From Cololabis saira (lineage: Eukaryota; Chordata; Actinopteri; Beloniformes; Belonidae), in the NCBI RefSeq assembly GCF_033807715.1, contig NC_084590.1, positions 3,572,501 through 3,636,500 of the forward strand: 64,000 nt of DNA, in the 5' to 3' direction. The notes under the pieces were generated by a model. It was not told the DNA's origin. It ran no database searches and saw only the letters and a program-made list of their open reading frames with translations. Shown one piece after another: positions 44,943 to 56,390 of this stretch. The first letter of the stretch is position 1. Each line of letters begins with the position of its first letter. Position numbers and translations under genes: made by a program.

Positions 44943-45310
44943 ATTACTGTCATGAAAGAGTGATGCATTCTGGTGCTGGAGACACACTAGTGCAGATGAG
45001 GGAAACGTACTGGGTTGTAAAGGGGAGGTGGTGGTTTCACGTTGCCATATTTGCAGGAGACTTAAGGTTAAACCAGCAGGCAAGTCACAGCTTCATAGGG
45101 GTATATACACTAATCTCACGATATGGTACGATACACGATATTGAGGTCACAATAACGATGCGATATTATAGCAGTATTTTTTTTAACAACCTTGAATGAG
45201 GAATTTATGACTGGAAAAAAATTGTCTTTTATTTGAAAGACACAAAATACAAAACAATGCTGTGCATTTGCCCTATTGTTCCAGTTCGCAATGCTTTATA
45301 ACTGTTTTAA
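44943..45310. other. Degenerate repeat fragment, no gene
   Basis: 'ctaatctcacgatatggtac' and 'gatacacgatattgaggtca' at 45110-45160 match a motif that I remember as a common dispersed repeat in fish; its ends are not visible. The rest is unclassified. Confidence 0.4.
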
Positions 45311-46732
45311 AGGGGACCTATTATGAAAAACACGTTTTTTCTTGTTTTAACATATGTGGTCTCCCCTCACCCTGCCAACACAGGAAAGATGAAATCCCAT
45401 TAAATTCTGCAAGGTCTGTTCACCCCGCCCGGCTGAATCTTCCAGTGTCATGTGACTTCTACGAGCCGTTCAGATTCTGCTCCTGTCATTACGTAACGAC
45501 AGAAGCGATTTCCATAGGTCGGCCTCCGCTGCTGAAACCAGGCCCACAACCAGCTCCCCCGGCTGGAGCTTCCGCCATTGTTTAGAAGCGGTGACTGTTC
45601 ATCTTCTGAGCAATGAGGGGGCAGTAAAAATGAGGTTTTGCATCGACATTTACCCTCATAAAAGGATCAGTGCCCACAGTACGGACCCGGCAACTGCACA
45701 CGAGTCAGTGGTAAGCACCGGGGCCGCTCACGGAGCTGCTGGAGCTGCTCACGGACCGGACCGGTGAGGAGCCCTGGGCCCTGGTGGCTCCAGTGTTCCC
45801 CTAACGGAGTGTTAGGTAACACCGGAGCTCTATTAGTACCGTAATACATTTTTCTTCTTTTCATGGTTTCAGATCTTCCAAGCAATGCACCTGAAGCTGT
45901 TCAACGACACATTCAGAAGAAATGCACGGTCCTTCCTTGAGCCAGCAATAGTGCATAAATGTTATTTATATACAACTTATGTTTTATTTTTTTAACAATA
46001 AAGTTGCCATTTGTGAAAATTCAGTGTTGTGATTTCTTTACAGTTAACATGATTCATTTGTCTTGTAACATATGAAATGATGAGGAATCAGAGTAAATAA
46101 CTGGTGTACCTCTTTAGAATTCAATTAAATCTTCCTGTGTGAATTAGTGTGAAGATGAGGTGACCCGTTCCCTCTTCAGGGAACTAAAGGCTGATTTATG
46201 GTTCCGCGTTACACCAACGCAGAGCCTACGGCGTAGGGTACGCGTAGATTTAACACAGAACCGTAATTCAGGCTTAAGATCCGTTTACAGCGTGTAACTG
46301 AATGAGAGCGTCCGACTATCGTGTCGAGCTGCGTGACATCGGACGCTCTCTGTCCACACTGAAACCGCTAAACTTAGAACAAAGTTAGGACAGTCCAATA
46401 CAAAAAAAATAAAGCAATGGAATTTATTTTGTCGCAGAAGCTTCTCGCATGGGACACGCTTTGTGTAAGCAGCCGGCTGCTCTGGCCGGAGCGAGGCTTT
46501 GTTCCCTGCCCTGCTACACGTCATTCAAGCAGCCAATCAGCACAGAGCCTCATTATCATAGCCTTCCCTCCCCTCAGGATCACTCACAGAAAAAGGGGTT
46601 AGAAGCGGTAAAACTAGTGACATGGCCCACAGGCTGAATTTCTGTTTTATGTAGAAAAAACAAGCTTTAGATTGTTTTTAAGACATTCAAGGCCTGTTTA
46701 AAATATACATTAAATGCCATAATAGGTCCCCT
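45311..46732. mobile_element. TTAA-flanked DNA element (piggyBac-like), 1.42 kb
   Basis: Perfect 15-bp terminal inverted repeats AGGGGACCTATTATG (45311-45325 and 46718-46732) are flanked by TTAA at 45307-45310 and 46733-46736. A TTAA TSD is the piggyBac signature, but the termini do not match the classical CCC start, so superfamily is tentative. The interior is GC-rich on the left and has no transposase frame, so it is non-autonomous. It contains a nested miniature element at 46188. Confidence 0.75.
46188..46274. mobile_element. Palindromic 87-bp miniature element with TAA TSD
   Basis: TAA flanks both sides (46185-46187, 46275-46277). The two halves are imperfect reverse complements ('aggctgatttatggttccgc' versus the complement of 'acagaaccgtaattcaggct', and 'cctacggcgtagg' at the centre). 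A 3-bp TAA target suggests a Harbinger-type origin. Confidence 0.7.
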
Positions 46733-46740
46733 TTAAAGAG

Positions 46741-47182
46741 AAAGCCAGGCCAACCATTTTAGTACAAATATTTTAGCCCCAAACTGAATAGTTTCTCTCA
46801 TGTATGATTTGACGTAGTATAAGTGTAAGAAGAGCTTTATTTTTTGTTAAGAAGGTTATTTTGGTAATTCAGGGTTGATTATTTTATAAATATATTCTTT
46901 ATATTCTGATGTAAATCAGGGACTATAATGACACTAGTCAGTTTATCTGTAGTGATTAGTCTGTTTTAGATTGTATGTAGAGTTCTATGTTCAATAAGAA
47001 TCAAAATTAGAATGTTTTCACATACAGGGGATTCGTCTTGGGTTCTAGTATTTTTCCTGAGAACTGTAAAATTGTGCAGGGCTGATCTGCAAAATATAAG
47101 GAATGGGCATTCAGTTATTCACAGGTTATAAAGTATTTCTTTATTTTGTCAGTAAGTATGTTTGACTACTAATTAATGACGA
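46741..47182. other. AT-rich unclassified sequence
   Basis: No gene or repeat end is recognised. Confidence 0.45.
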
Positions 47183-47562
47183 AGTCCCTCTAAAAAACAT
47201 GACAGGAAAAAGGTGCAGAGCGTATGAGTTTGTAGGGCGCATTATCTCGCTGAAACAACTTAATAAAACCAAGTTGAACTTAGTGATTTTCAACATTGTC
47301 ATATTATATTGTTTAGCCGAAAATAGATACATTACCTCTTCACTATCCATCCTGCAAACGACCGCTGAAAACAGAAAAGTAGTTTTGAAAGTCCGTCCCG
47401 TCTTATTTCATTATCAAAACAAATGCAGCGACGGGGACAGGAGTTTTCCGGCAGTACGTGCTGGTGCTCATGGGAAACGTAGTGTTCTTTCTGGTAAAGC
47501 ACTACTATACAGCTTTTGTCCAAACTCAACAAAAGCTGAAAGTTACATTGTGCTGCTTTAAG
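47183..47562. mobile_element. Possible DNA-transposon fragment
   Basis: The right border 'gaaagttacattgtgctgct' followed by TTAA resembles a recurrent fish terminal repeat (complement TTAAAGCAGCACAATGTAAC). No matching left terminus is found, so only a truncated copy is proposed. Confidence 0.3.
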
Positions 47563-48539
47563 AGATAAAAACAGGCAATTCATGAAGATGAATATTAAAC
47601 ATGTATAAGATACATTTTTTACCCTATTTACAGTATTTACAGGTATTTCAGTTAAGATTAATTGCAGTAAAAGAGATGTCTAGACAAATCTGGTAATAAT
47701 AACTGTTCAGTGAACAATTATTACCCTCAAGTCAGACAGAAATGCTTTATTTTGAAATCAGTCACAACAGGAAGTGAACTACTTTTATGCGTTCGCTAGC
47801 TTGAGGAAAAATAAATAAAATAGAAAGTTATGTTGAGACATGCACCTGCTATTTTATCCTGCTCTGTAAGCTGCACTATGTTTGAGAGGAATAAATGTTC
47901 AGCTTGAGGAATATTCCCACCTGGTCATTATGCGGTGCAACTTTCATGACCCTACAATATATACAGGTTCTCCTGGGTAAGTTTGCCTTACCTCTTCATG
48001 TACAGTAGGTGGCACAGTAACACAACAACTTTTTCTTTACGTTCTGGACCAGTGTTCTGTGACATCCTCTCTATTCCTTTGTTTCTACATCTGAAAAACT
48101 TTCCTGTGGCAAAGTCATTCTCTCTTTCTGACTCTCTGCACTGCTCAACAATCCCATTTCTTATTTGTGTCTTCCCTGTTCAAGAAGGCACTAGCAGCTT
48201 AGCTCAGTCCTTTGAAAACACCGATATTAAACTAGAGAGGCCGAGAAGAAAGATGGAGACACATCACCCCTTCCACTTACCCTGTCTGAACCTTACGTCC
48301 TGTAAGCAGCTGTGTTTGTATGTAGGCGTAAAGATTTGTGTGCACTTCCTACAAACCAAGCGTCCTCACATAAATTAGAACATACTCACACTGATACAAT
48401 ACGACATTTGTACTGTATGTACATTTAGTAAACTCTTAAATTGATTGTCATTTTTGTTCGATCTTATATGTACTTGCACGCACGCACACACGCACACAGT
48501 AAAAACATTAATCCTCCAATCTACATAGGCACCGGTCGC
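47563..48539. other. Unclassified, no gene seen
   Basis: A 131-codon plus frame at 47983-48378 shows no domain. Nothing further is supported. Confidence 0.4.
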
Positions 48540-49200
48540 CCCAGGGACTAGTAGAGAAGACGTGGGGGGGGTGAGGAGAGAGAGGAGGGAGGGCGTGTCT
48601 TCAGCATGCCGTGTGATCTCACATTGTTTTGCGAAAATCGCAGCCTCTGATGTCGGAAAATTCAGTTCATCACTGCACAAAGCCAATGCAAGGGAAGATG
48701 AGTAAGGAGGGGAGAGGATTGAAAAGATAGAAAGAAAGAGGGAAGGGTTGGGCAGGAACAGGAGATCAGAGGCAATGACGTGAAGGAGGAGGCAGTTAGA
48801 TGAGGAAAGAGAACCAGCTAATATGAGACAAAGTGTTGAAGTCGAGAGGACAAAAAAGAATAGGAAAATGGAGGAAGCAGAAAAAATGGTGAGTTTCAGG
48901 AAAGCTACCAAGGTCTAAAGGTATAGGAGAAAGTATATACAGGAATTAAGTGACTGCCGTGACAACACATGAAATGGGAGAAGAGTTAGTAGTTTTTAGG
49001 AAAAGGGGAAGGAGATACAACAAAAGGAAATTTCAAAGGAGGGCGAAGGGAAATGGTGCGAATTAGAACTAACAAAGGAGGGAGGGAAGGGAGAACTGGG
49101 GCGACAATGACGATGAGAGGGGAGTTTACGGAGGAGAAATAAGGATAGAACTTTGGGATATAAGACACAAAAAGTGGAGGATGAAGGGAAAGAAATAGTT
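48540..49200 (+). repeat. Polypurine-biased tract
   Basis: The plus strand is strongly enriched in A and G (runs of gga, gaaag and agaggaggg) for about 650 bp. Long open frames on minus here (Phe/Ser/Leu-rich) reflect that bias and not coding. Confidence 0.6.
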
Positions 49201-50599
49201 AACTGACCAACTTTCAGTCAGAAAAGTTTTTTTGAACCTTTTCTGGTTCTTGCAATCCTCCTTTACTCTCTGTCTTCCCCATCTGTTCAGTATGATCAGC
49301 ATGTCGATCAGCCCATGACTTGCTTGCCCATGTTTTCTTTATTCTTTATTTAACTCTGGAGCATTTTCTTTTCCCATCAGTGCTCCCTATGCCTTTATCT
49401 TTCTTTTCCTCAAGCCACCAGTCTTCCCCCTCTGCATCAGAATATCCCAGAGCAGGAGGTAAAATGATGTAGGGAGGGCATCTAGCCACCATGCTGACAA
49501 GCCTCATCTCAGCAGCATGACTATGGATGGTGGGGTACAAGATGTTGTTGATACACAGCCAAGCAAATATTATGCTGAAGTGATTGGCTCTCATCAGACT
49601 CTAACCTTGAAATGATGCTGGAAAACAGCAGCAGAGGAAGCGAAAGCCCCATCTCCATCTTGCCCTCCCCTAATTTGCATTGCATGCTGAAATGCATGAA
49701 TAGGGCCCATTAACGGAGGGCCCGTGCTGTGTTTTGGTTGTAAGCGAAGGAAGGGGGGCTGTCATATGTTTTGATTTGCTTGATATGAAAACAGTGGTGG
49801 CTTGCAATCAATGGAACCTGTGGTTTATTTGGGGTGAAATGAGATTTTTTATTGGGATGTTTGCATCTCGATGCAATTTGCCAGCTTTATAGTGGCCGAC
49901 CCAGGAGCATCCTTGCTTGATTTTACAGTAAATTTGTCATGGGGCCAATAGAAGAGCTGAAAGTGAATATGGTTATTTATTTACATAGAACTAAAAGTGC
50001 CCAGTGTGTTAAAATGTTCTGATGATTGTGTGAATGAAGGTTCCAACAATCTAGAATTTGGTTATATCGTGGTTAGCTATATTTGCAGGAGTCTGGTGTG
50101 ATGACGACCTATCTGAAAGATTAGATAGAGGAAGAGAGGACCTAACATATGCTTTACATTTCAGTTGACTAGGAAATACAATTTGGGATTCATGGGAAAC
50201 ACTAATAGTTTGTCCCTGACAGTACTCTTTAATTTGATTTAGATCATAGCTCTTAAAGAGTTCACTGTATTAAAAAAAAAAAAAAAATAGTGAACTACGT
50301 TATTCAAAACACTGTTTTGGTTATAAGTGTCTTTTTCTAATCAATCTGTAACAACATGACCCATGCCAGGTAAAAGTCCTCCTGTCACTTGTTACAGTTT
50401 TTCACTGTATTGTTTGAGCAGTCTGTACTGCTAGGTTGTAGTATGACTAAAAAAATATTTAGCCACAACTGAAGGTTACTTTTTGCATATAATATATACA
50501 ATGACAACAATAAGTTTATAGTAAATAACTTAATAGAGTAGACATACGCTGCATTTTCTATTTCCATTTAGACCTCTTCAACGCTGCACAAGACAAGGC
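49201..50599. other. Apparently unique sequence; candidate noncoding element at about 49640-50040
   Basis: 49640-50040 is balanced in composition, has no repeat landmarks and contains motifs such as 'cctaatttgcattgcatgct' (octamer-like ATTTGCAT), 'gcaatcaatggaacctg' and 'tatagtggccgaccc'. No coding potential is seen. Conservation is untested. Confidence 0.3.
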
Positions 50600-50817
50600 T
50601 CTCCCTTTAATTTCCATCCACCAAAATTGAAATGTACATCCCAAATATTTAAGTCTGGTTTTGTTTTGTATGGTCACAGCCTATTGCCTTATACTTGGAG
50701 GTGATTTTAACTGTAGGCTAGATTTGGTCCTGGACTGCACCTCTAACAACACTAGTGCAATAAGTAGATCAGCCTCCCTTTTTTAAAACATTCCTATAGG
50801 ACTATGGCAGTGGTCGG

Positions 50818-52247
50818 CAACTGGCAGCCCGCGGGCCAAAATTGGCCCGTCTCCAATAATATCTGGCCCGCCAGATGACATTGAAAATCTACGGAGCCCC
50901 TAAAGGGACATGGATTTTTATTTTTTTATATAATGAGTTTTACGTGCGCAGGTGAAACATTTAAGTGAGCACGTAAAGTTGTTTACGTGAGCACGTAAAA
51001 CGTTTATGCACTCACTAAAAAGTTTCACGCGCTCTAGCAAAACTTATAAGTGAGCGCCTAAAAGTTGTTCTACGTGAGCGCGTAAAAACAAGTACATCGG
51101 AGTTTTGCTGGAACAGGAGACCCTCCAGTTGCTCCTGCTCTGTTTATGAATGGAAATGACATTACAGGATTTAGCTGAGCTATATTTTAACCTGGGACTC
51201 CATTATAAGGACGTTACCACTTTGCTTGCAAGTAAACAACTTTACGTCCTCACTTAAAGGTTTCACGCGCGCGTAAAGCTCATTATTAAAAAAAAAAAAA
51301 ATTCGTGTCCCTAAAGTTTAGGGGCTCCGTAAAAATCTGATAAATATTTTTTTTTTTTTTTTTTTTTAAATTATTATTATTTACTATCACAAAAACGACA
51401 ATTTCATAGAAAATTCAAAGCCTTTATTTAGAAAAGATAAAATATAATAAAAGTAGAATCTTCATGATTCCGGACGCACACAATTCTGTATAGTTCCCTG
51501 TCACCTGTAGCATAGGGGGGCCTTAATTAGAGGTGCACACAAATATTCAGCAGTGACGTAGGCACAGACTCCCGGCAAAACTCCTGAAGCTGTTGAAATG
51601 GTAAGACGTATCTTCGTTTTATGCAAGCTAGCTTGCTTTAAAGTGATTTGTTGTGGTTTAAACTGTGAATAATACAACTGATAACTTACCTTGAGTTTTG
51701 CTGTTGGTCTTTTAAATGGTAAAACGTCCATTATATGTGTAAAAATACGTCTGAAAATCCGCCTCATTTGCATATCCTCTCACTCGCTTCAGGAGACACA
51801 GAGCTGCTGCTCTGTGTGCACGTACTGACTGTCCCCTGTGCTGCTGTTCATAGGTGCGTCATGGCTTTTTCATGTGTTTAATGTCGTTCTGTGTATTTTA
51901 AAGAAGGACTGCATTTGTTAGTAGCTTGGCAGAAAATAATATTATTATCACCAAGTTAGTAATAAGCGGTTTCATAACGCAGCCACAGAGTAGCGCTAAA
52001 GCCGTAATAACACACTAATAACAGTCTGTTATTAGTGTTACTTTATTTAAACTAATGACTTTCTTAAATTACTTTTTTGTACAAGATATAATAGTATAAT
52101 AATACTAGTAGCCAATAGATAAGGGGAAAAAAGTTTTGTTTAGTAGAAAAAAAAACATGTTTGGCCTGATTGATGTGATGTTCTGGCCCAACATTCAGTT
52201 GCTCCGAAACAATTTGGCCCGAGGCCAAACTTACTTGCCGACCCCTG
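50818..52247. mobile_element. hAT element, 1,430 bp, 8-bp TSD
   Basis: GACTATGG is exact at 50810-50817 and 52248-52255. Termini CAGTGGTCGGCAACTGGC and the complement of 'cttgccgacccctg' (CAGGGGTCGGCAAG) are typical hAT ends with subterminal 'ggcccg' motifs on both sides ('gcccgcgggccaaa', 'ttggcccgaggccaaac'). The interior has no transposase frame, is AT-rich and contains repeated 'cgtgagcgcgtaaa'-like words at 50950-51260, so it is non-autonomous. Confidence 0.93.
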
Positions 52248-52771
52248 GACTATGGTGTCTGCGATGCGTGTCAAACTTTAAATCCAAATGATAGGGATTA
52301 TTCATTGTTTCTTGAATGTCCACCACACTTATTCTAGAATTACATTTTTTTTTTGTAAGAACCAATTTATGCTATTGGTCCAGTCCTGTACCACCCAGAA
52401 CATCATCATCTCAGACCACACCTCAAGAGTTTTCCTTCCATGACATCCTACAGAGCAGCCGATGCTTGCGGTTCAACTCAACCTTACTGTCTGATGAGAA
52501 CTTTGTGAAATTCATATAGAAAGACAAAACCTTTTTTCTTGCAATGAATACATCTCCTGGGACATCTATTCTAATTGTTTGAGGACGCCCCTGACGCTTA
52601 TCTTAAGAGTCATATTATATCATACGATACACAATTGAAATCGAAATCCCTTAAAGAATGGGTGGACCTAACCAATCGAATCAGAGATATTCACAAAAAG
52701 CCCAAACTCATAATCCATAGCATTTTAAAAAACAACTGGAACTTAAAACCAAATTTGCCTACTCGTGATTA

Positions 52772-54429
52772 GGGTTGGGTACCTTTTGAAAATTTCTGGT
52801 ACCGGTACTTTCTTCGATACCAATTTTATGAAATAAATAATATGTAAAGAATTACATAGCACATTACCTAATTTTGATTTTGATTTTTGATTTAGATTTT
52901 TCAACTTTGGTTCAACTTTGGTAATTTGTTCTAGGAAGTTTCAAACAAATAAATCATTTTAGTGCAAAAGAACATTAGCAAATTGTAAAGAGCTTTTGCA
53001 AAAAAGTTACATCAGTATTATCTAGTGCACTGTGCTGCATACTAAGCAGTTTTAAGTTATCAGATCTCACTTAGAAGTTATTTTTTCGGAAAATCAACAT
53101 GTCTGCTTTCTCTGGTGACGGACAAACCTGTTCCTGGCTGATGGTCCTCAGCAGTAGAAAACGTACGCTGTGAGGGTGTGGATGATTCTCGGACACATAG
53201 ATACCTGGTTGCAGAGTGTGATAACGTTTCCTGAGTGTCCCTCACATTCCACCACCAGGTTACTGGACTGACAGGTTAGAATAGATGGCAGAGCTCTGTA
53301 CTGCCATATTTCTCCTTCAACCAACCATTCGTCCCAATAGTCGACCATTTTTTAACAAACATCTGTTTTTCATTAAGTAATTAGAATTTGATTCAGCTAG
53401 ATAGCAATACACTGAATTTATGCAACAATAGAATCAGAAAAGGGGTTTATTGCCAAGTTTGTTAAACACACACAAGGGATTTGTTGTGGTGATTGGTGCA
53501 ATACAATACAAATATAAAAGCAAATATATAGAGATAAAATGTATAAACAGAAATGTACAATATGAGGTTTTTAAAGTGCCGGATATGAGTCTGTACAAAA
53601 GTGACTTAGGATGACTTAGGACAGATAAAATGTATAAACAGAAATGTACACTATGAGGTCTCTAAAGTGCCGGATATGAGTCTGTACAAAAGTGGATGTG
53701 CGTTAATGTGACGCATAAGGTCAGGATTGGAATCTTTACGTTAATGTAACGTAGAGTGGGATGGGGGGGCAGTCCCTGGTAGATGGGGGAGAGGGGGGAC
53801 CGGGGCCTTGTTGATATAATCTTTAGTTAATGTTACATTGTTTGTATTTCAAATGACCGTGGTGCCCTTCTTAAGTTGCAGCAACGTTAACCTCGGTGTT
53901 GAATGTTGCTAAACGTAGACCTACCAGTTGAAATCCTGGACACTGTGCTGTCCTCTGTACAGGATGAAGCAGAACCTGGTGGCAGAGATTGTGAGAGAGG
54001 CCGCTCTCGCTCCGTAATGTCGTGCGGAGCTGCATGCTCAGAGGAAGATGGATGGAGTTTGGTCTTCTTGCATTCAAACGCGGAACAACTTTCCGCTCGT
54101 CAATTGATCTCATTCAAATGTTTCATTAAATTGGTTGTGTTTCCGGCCTTAGCAATTATGCTGTTTCTGCAAATATTGCATTGCGCACTATTGGCATCGT
54201 TAGGCGGCATGTTTAATGGCCTTGACAACAACACAACTTACACATGAACCCCGTCTGTGGACGTAAACACAAATAACGCACGTATAACATAACAGCCAAT
54301 CACAGGCAGCTCTTTGCGCATCCTAGGTACCAAAAATAGGAACGGAAAGACCAGGCCCGTTTCGATACTAGGTGGTACCAATGGATTTTGGTTGGTACCA
54401 GAAAAGAACTGAAGTTCAGTATACAGCCC
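52772..54429. mobile_element. TIR element of uncertain superfamily, 1.66 kb
   Basis: The left end GGGTTGGGTACC follows TA (52770-52771), and the right end (complement GGGCTGTATAC) precedes TA (54430-54431). 'ctggtaccggtac' inside the left and 'ggtggtaccaatgg' inside the right form subterminal inverted motifs. The interior includes a tandem duplication and a GC-richer segment at 53700-54250 with no recognised coding sequence. It interrupts the dead L1 copy. Confidence 0.5.
53532..53713 (+). repeat. 91-bp tandem duplication
   Basis: 'agataaaatgtataaacaga' starts at 53532 and again at 53623, each followed by 'gtgccggatatgagtctgta', with few mismatches. Confidence 0.85.
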
Positions 54430-55660
54430 TACTTGCCATTCATTAAGTGCTTTTAAAGAATGAGGCACAGTTCCATATACAGTACATGGTGACAGACAGT
54501 GTCCCTCAATCTTTCATCGAGGCTTGTATCACCCTCATTGCTAAAGGGCTCTTTCTCTCTCTCTCATAAATACGGGTGGCAAAATCTTTGCTCAGGCTCT
54601 GATCTGTAGGTTAGAGAAGGTCCTACCTACAATTATTTGTAAAGACGAAATGGGCTTTATTTAAAAAGGGCATCCATATTTTGACATTATTTATACTTCT
54701 CCAGAGATGGTTGTTTGTGTGAGTGTGTTGTTTCTCTCAACGGCGACAGAGCTTTTGGCCATGTTGAATTCAATTCTCTATTTGCAGTACTTGGTAAATT
54801 CAGTTTTGGTCCAAATTTTTCTTCAATATTGTGTATTGCTTATTATAAATATTGCATATTATAACCCTCTCAGTCTCTCATACACACGTGGATAACTGTG
54901 TTGGTATTGTTCTATTCAAGAAAGAAATTCCAACAATGGTCATTAAAATTATTTGAAACTGACAAAAGCATTATTAAATTAAAGCTGCAAGCAGCAATGA
55001 ACGTTCCTCCACCCTTGTGCACGTTCAGGCTGCAGTGGAAGCTTGTATGACTTGATGTAGATTCTTCAGGCCTGGACATTTAGCGGATGAAACACCCACC
55101 ACTCTCTATGTCAAACCATTCAAAAGTTAGTGCAGAAAGTAGGAACTATCAGATATCGACCAATCAGAAGAGGGGGTGGGGCTAATTTGCAGCAATTTTG
55201 TTCAAAGACATGGCGCCAAGAGACTTTTCTTTAATTTGTGACATGATACAGGTGTGTCAGTACTCGAGTTGCAAAAAAAAAATCAGGGGGGATGGTGGAT
55301 TTGATCATATGGGGACAGATAATTTGTGCTGATTACAAATAATATAATATATTACAAATAATAGTAGTGACCAAAACAGCTGCAGAAATACTGCAGGAAT
55401 GACATAGCAGCAGTTAAATGCAGCCTTCTGTAAGCTTTAAATATCCACTGGGCTTACATCAAATACATCAAAACACAACAATAAAAAACACTTTTCTGAA
55501 CTTATCAATATGACTCTGTCCTTCACAGGATAAGTAAATGGATCACTGCAAAAACTCAAAATCTTAACAAGAATATTTGTCTCATTTCTAGTTGAAATGT
55601 CTCATTTTAGTAAAAAATCTCATTACACTTAAAACAAGACTCATCACTGGAAAAAACAAC

Positions 55661-55819
55661 AATTTTCACCTGTTTCAAGTAGATTTTCACTTAAAATAAG
55701 TAGAAAAATCTGCCAGTGGAACAAGATTTTTTTGCTTGTAATAAGAAGATAAATCTTGTTCCACTGGCAGATTGTTCTACTTATTTCAAGTGAAAAATGA
55801 CTTGAAACAGGTGAAAATT
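55661..55819. repeat. Foldback (inverted repeat) within the hAT
   Basis: Arms of about 70 bp: 'ttttcacctgtttcaagt' pairs with 'acttgaaacaggtgaaaa', and 'ctgccagtggaacaagat' with 'atcttgttccactggcag', separated by a short centre. This may be an older miniature element captured inside. Confidence 0.88.
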
Positions 55820-55946
55820 GTCAAAGTTATTTTTCTGGTGTTATATTTCTGGTGATGACTCTAAATGTTGAAATAGCAGTAAAACCACATTCATTGATGA
55901 AATGACATAAGGGATAGAAAGGGGGGATGGCAGTTTTACAGGGGGG

Positions 55947-56067
55947 ATGATTTGGACCGTTTTTATTTCAGGGGGGGATGATTTGGACCGTTTTTATTTC
56001 AGGGGGGATGATTTGGACCGTTTTTATTTCAGGGGGGATGATTTGGACCGTTTTTATTTCAGGGGGG
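55947..56067 (+). repeat. Minisatellite, four 30-31-bp units
   Basis: 'atgatttggaccgttttt' begins at 55947, 55978, 56008 and 56038 (the last partly followed by unrelated sequence), each unit closing with a run of 6-7 G. The apparent repeated peptide across it is not a gene. Confidence 0.9.
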
Positions 56068-56390
56068 ATGCCATCCCCCCTCCTCCCCCCTCAACTCCAG
56101 TACTGAGGTGTGTAGCGATTTTTGTGCATGTACGTCAAACCGTATTGTGGGGCTTGAGGCACAAAGTTTTCTAGGGGGCGTTGTTGAGCCATTAGGCCAC
56201 GCCCATTAATGCAAACCAATATATATCACATTTTTCGCCAGGCCTGGCTTGATGCAAAATTTGGTGACTTTTGGGGCAGGTTTAGGAGGAAAAAAGGCCC
56301 TCATTTCGTGGGAAAAAAACGAGAAAAAAAAGAAGTCCTACAGATACAATAGGGCCTTTGCACTGTAAGTGTTCGGGCCCTAAATAAAGC

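Larger units (their letters stand above)
50600..54900 (+). pseudogene. Dead L1-type ORF2, split by two DNA transposons
   Basis: Fragments on plus correspond in order to ORF2 of the element at 38.7 kb: 'LILGGDFNCRLDLVLDCTS' (about 50691-50750), then after the hAT 'LRFNSTLLSDENFVKFI' (about 52470-52518) and 'NNWNLKPNL', then after the second insertion 'SFIEACITLIAKG' (about 54512-54550). Many stops and frameshifts occur. Both insertions postdate this copy, so it is old. Confidence 0.8.
55258..56105. mobile_element. hAT element, 848 bp, 8-bp TSD
   Basis: TSD AGGTGTGT at 55250-55257 and 56106-56113; termini CAGTACTCGAGTTG and the complement of 'caactccagtactg' (one mismatch). It contains a long foldback (55661-55819) and a four-unit minisatellite (55947-56067), and no transposase. 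The empty site is preserved in copy B. Confidence 0.92.
54975..56390 (+). mobile_element. CTGCAAGCAGC family copy D, with hAT insertion
   Basis: Begins 'aattaaagctgcaagcagca' and ends 'aagtgttcgggccctaa', directly abutting copy E. It has a single CCAATCAG/GGGG module (about 55159) where copies B and C have three or four, and is interrupted by an 848-bp hAT. Sequence on the two sides of the hAT joins collinearly with copy B at 7491-7498. Confidence 0.78.

Noticed and set aside
48375..48911. 178-codon minus-strand Leu/Ser/Phe-rich frame resembling a membrane protein
   Set aside because: Its composition follows the polypurine bias of the plus strand and it contains no recognised motif.
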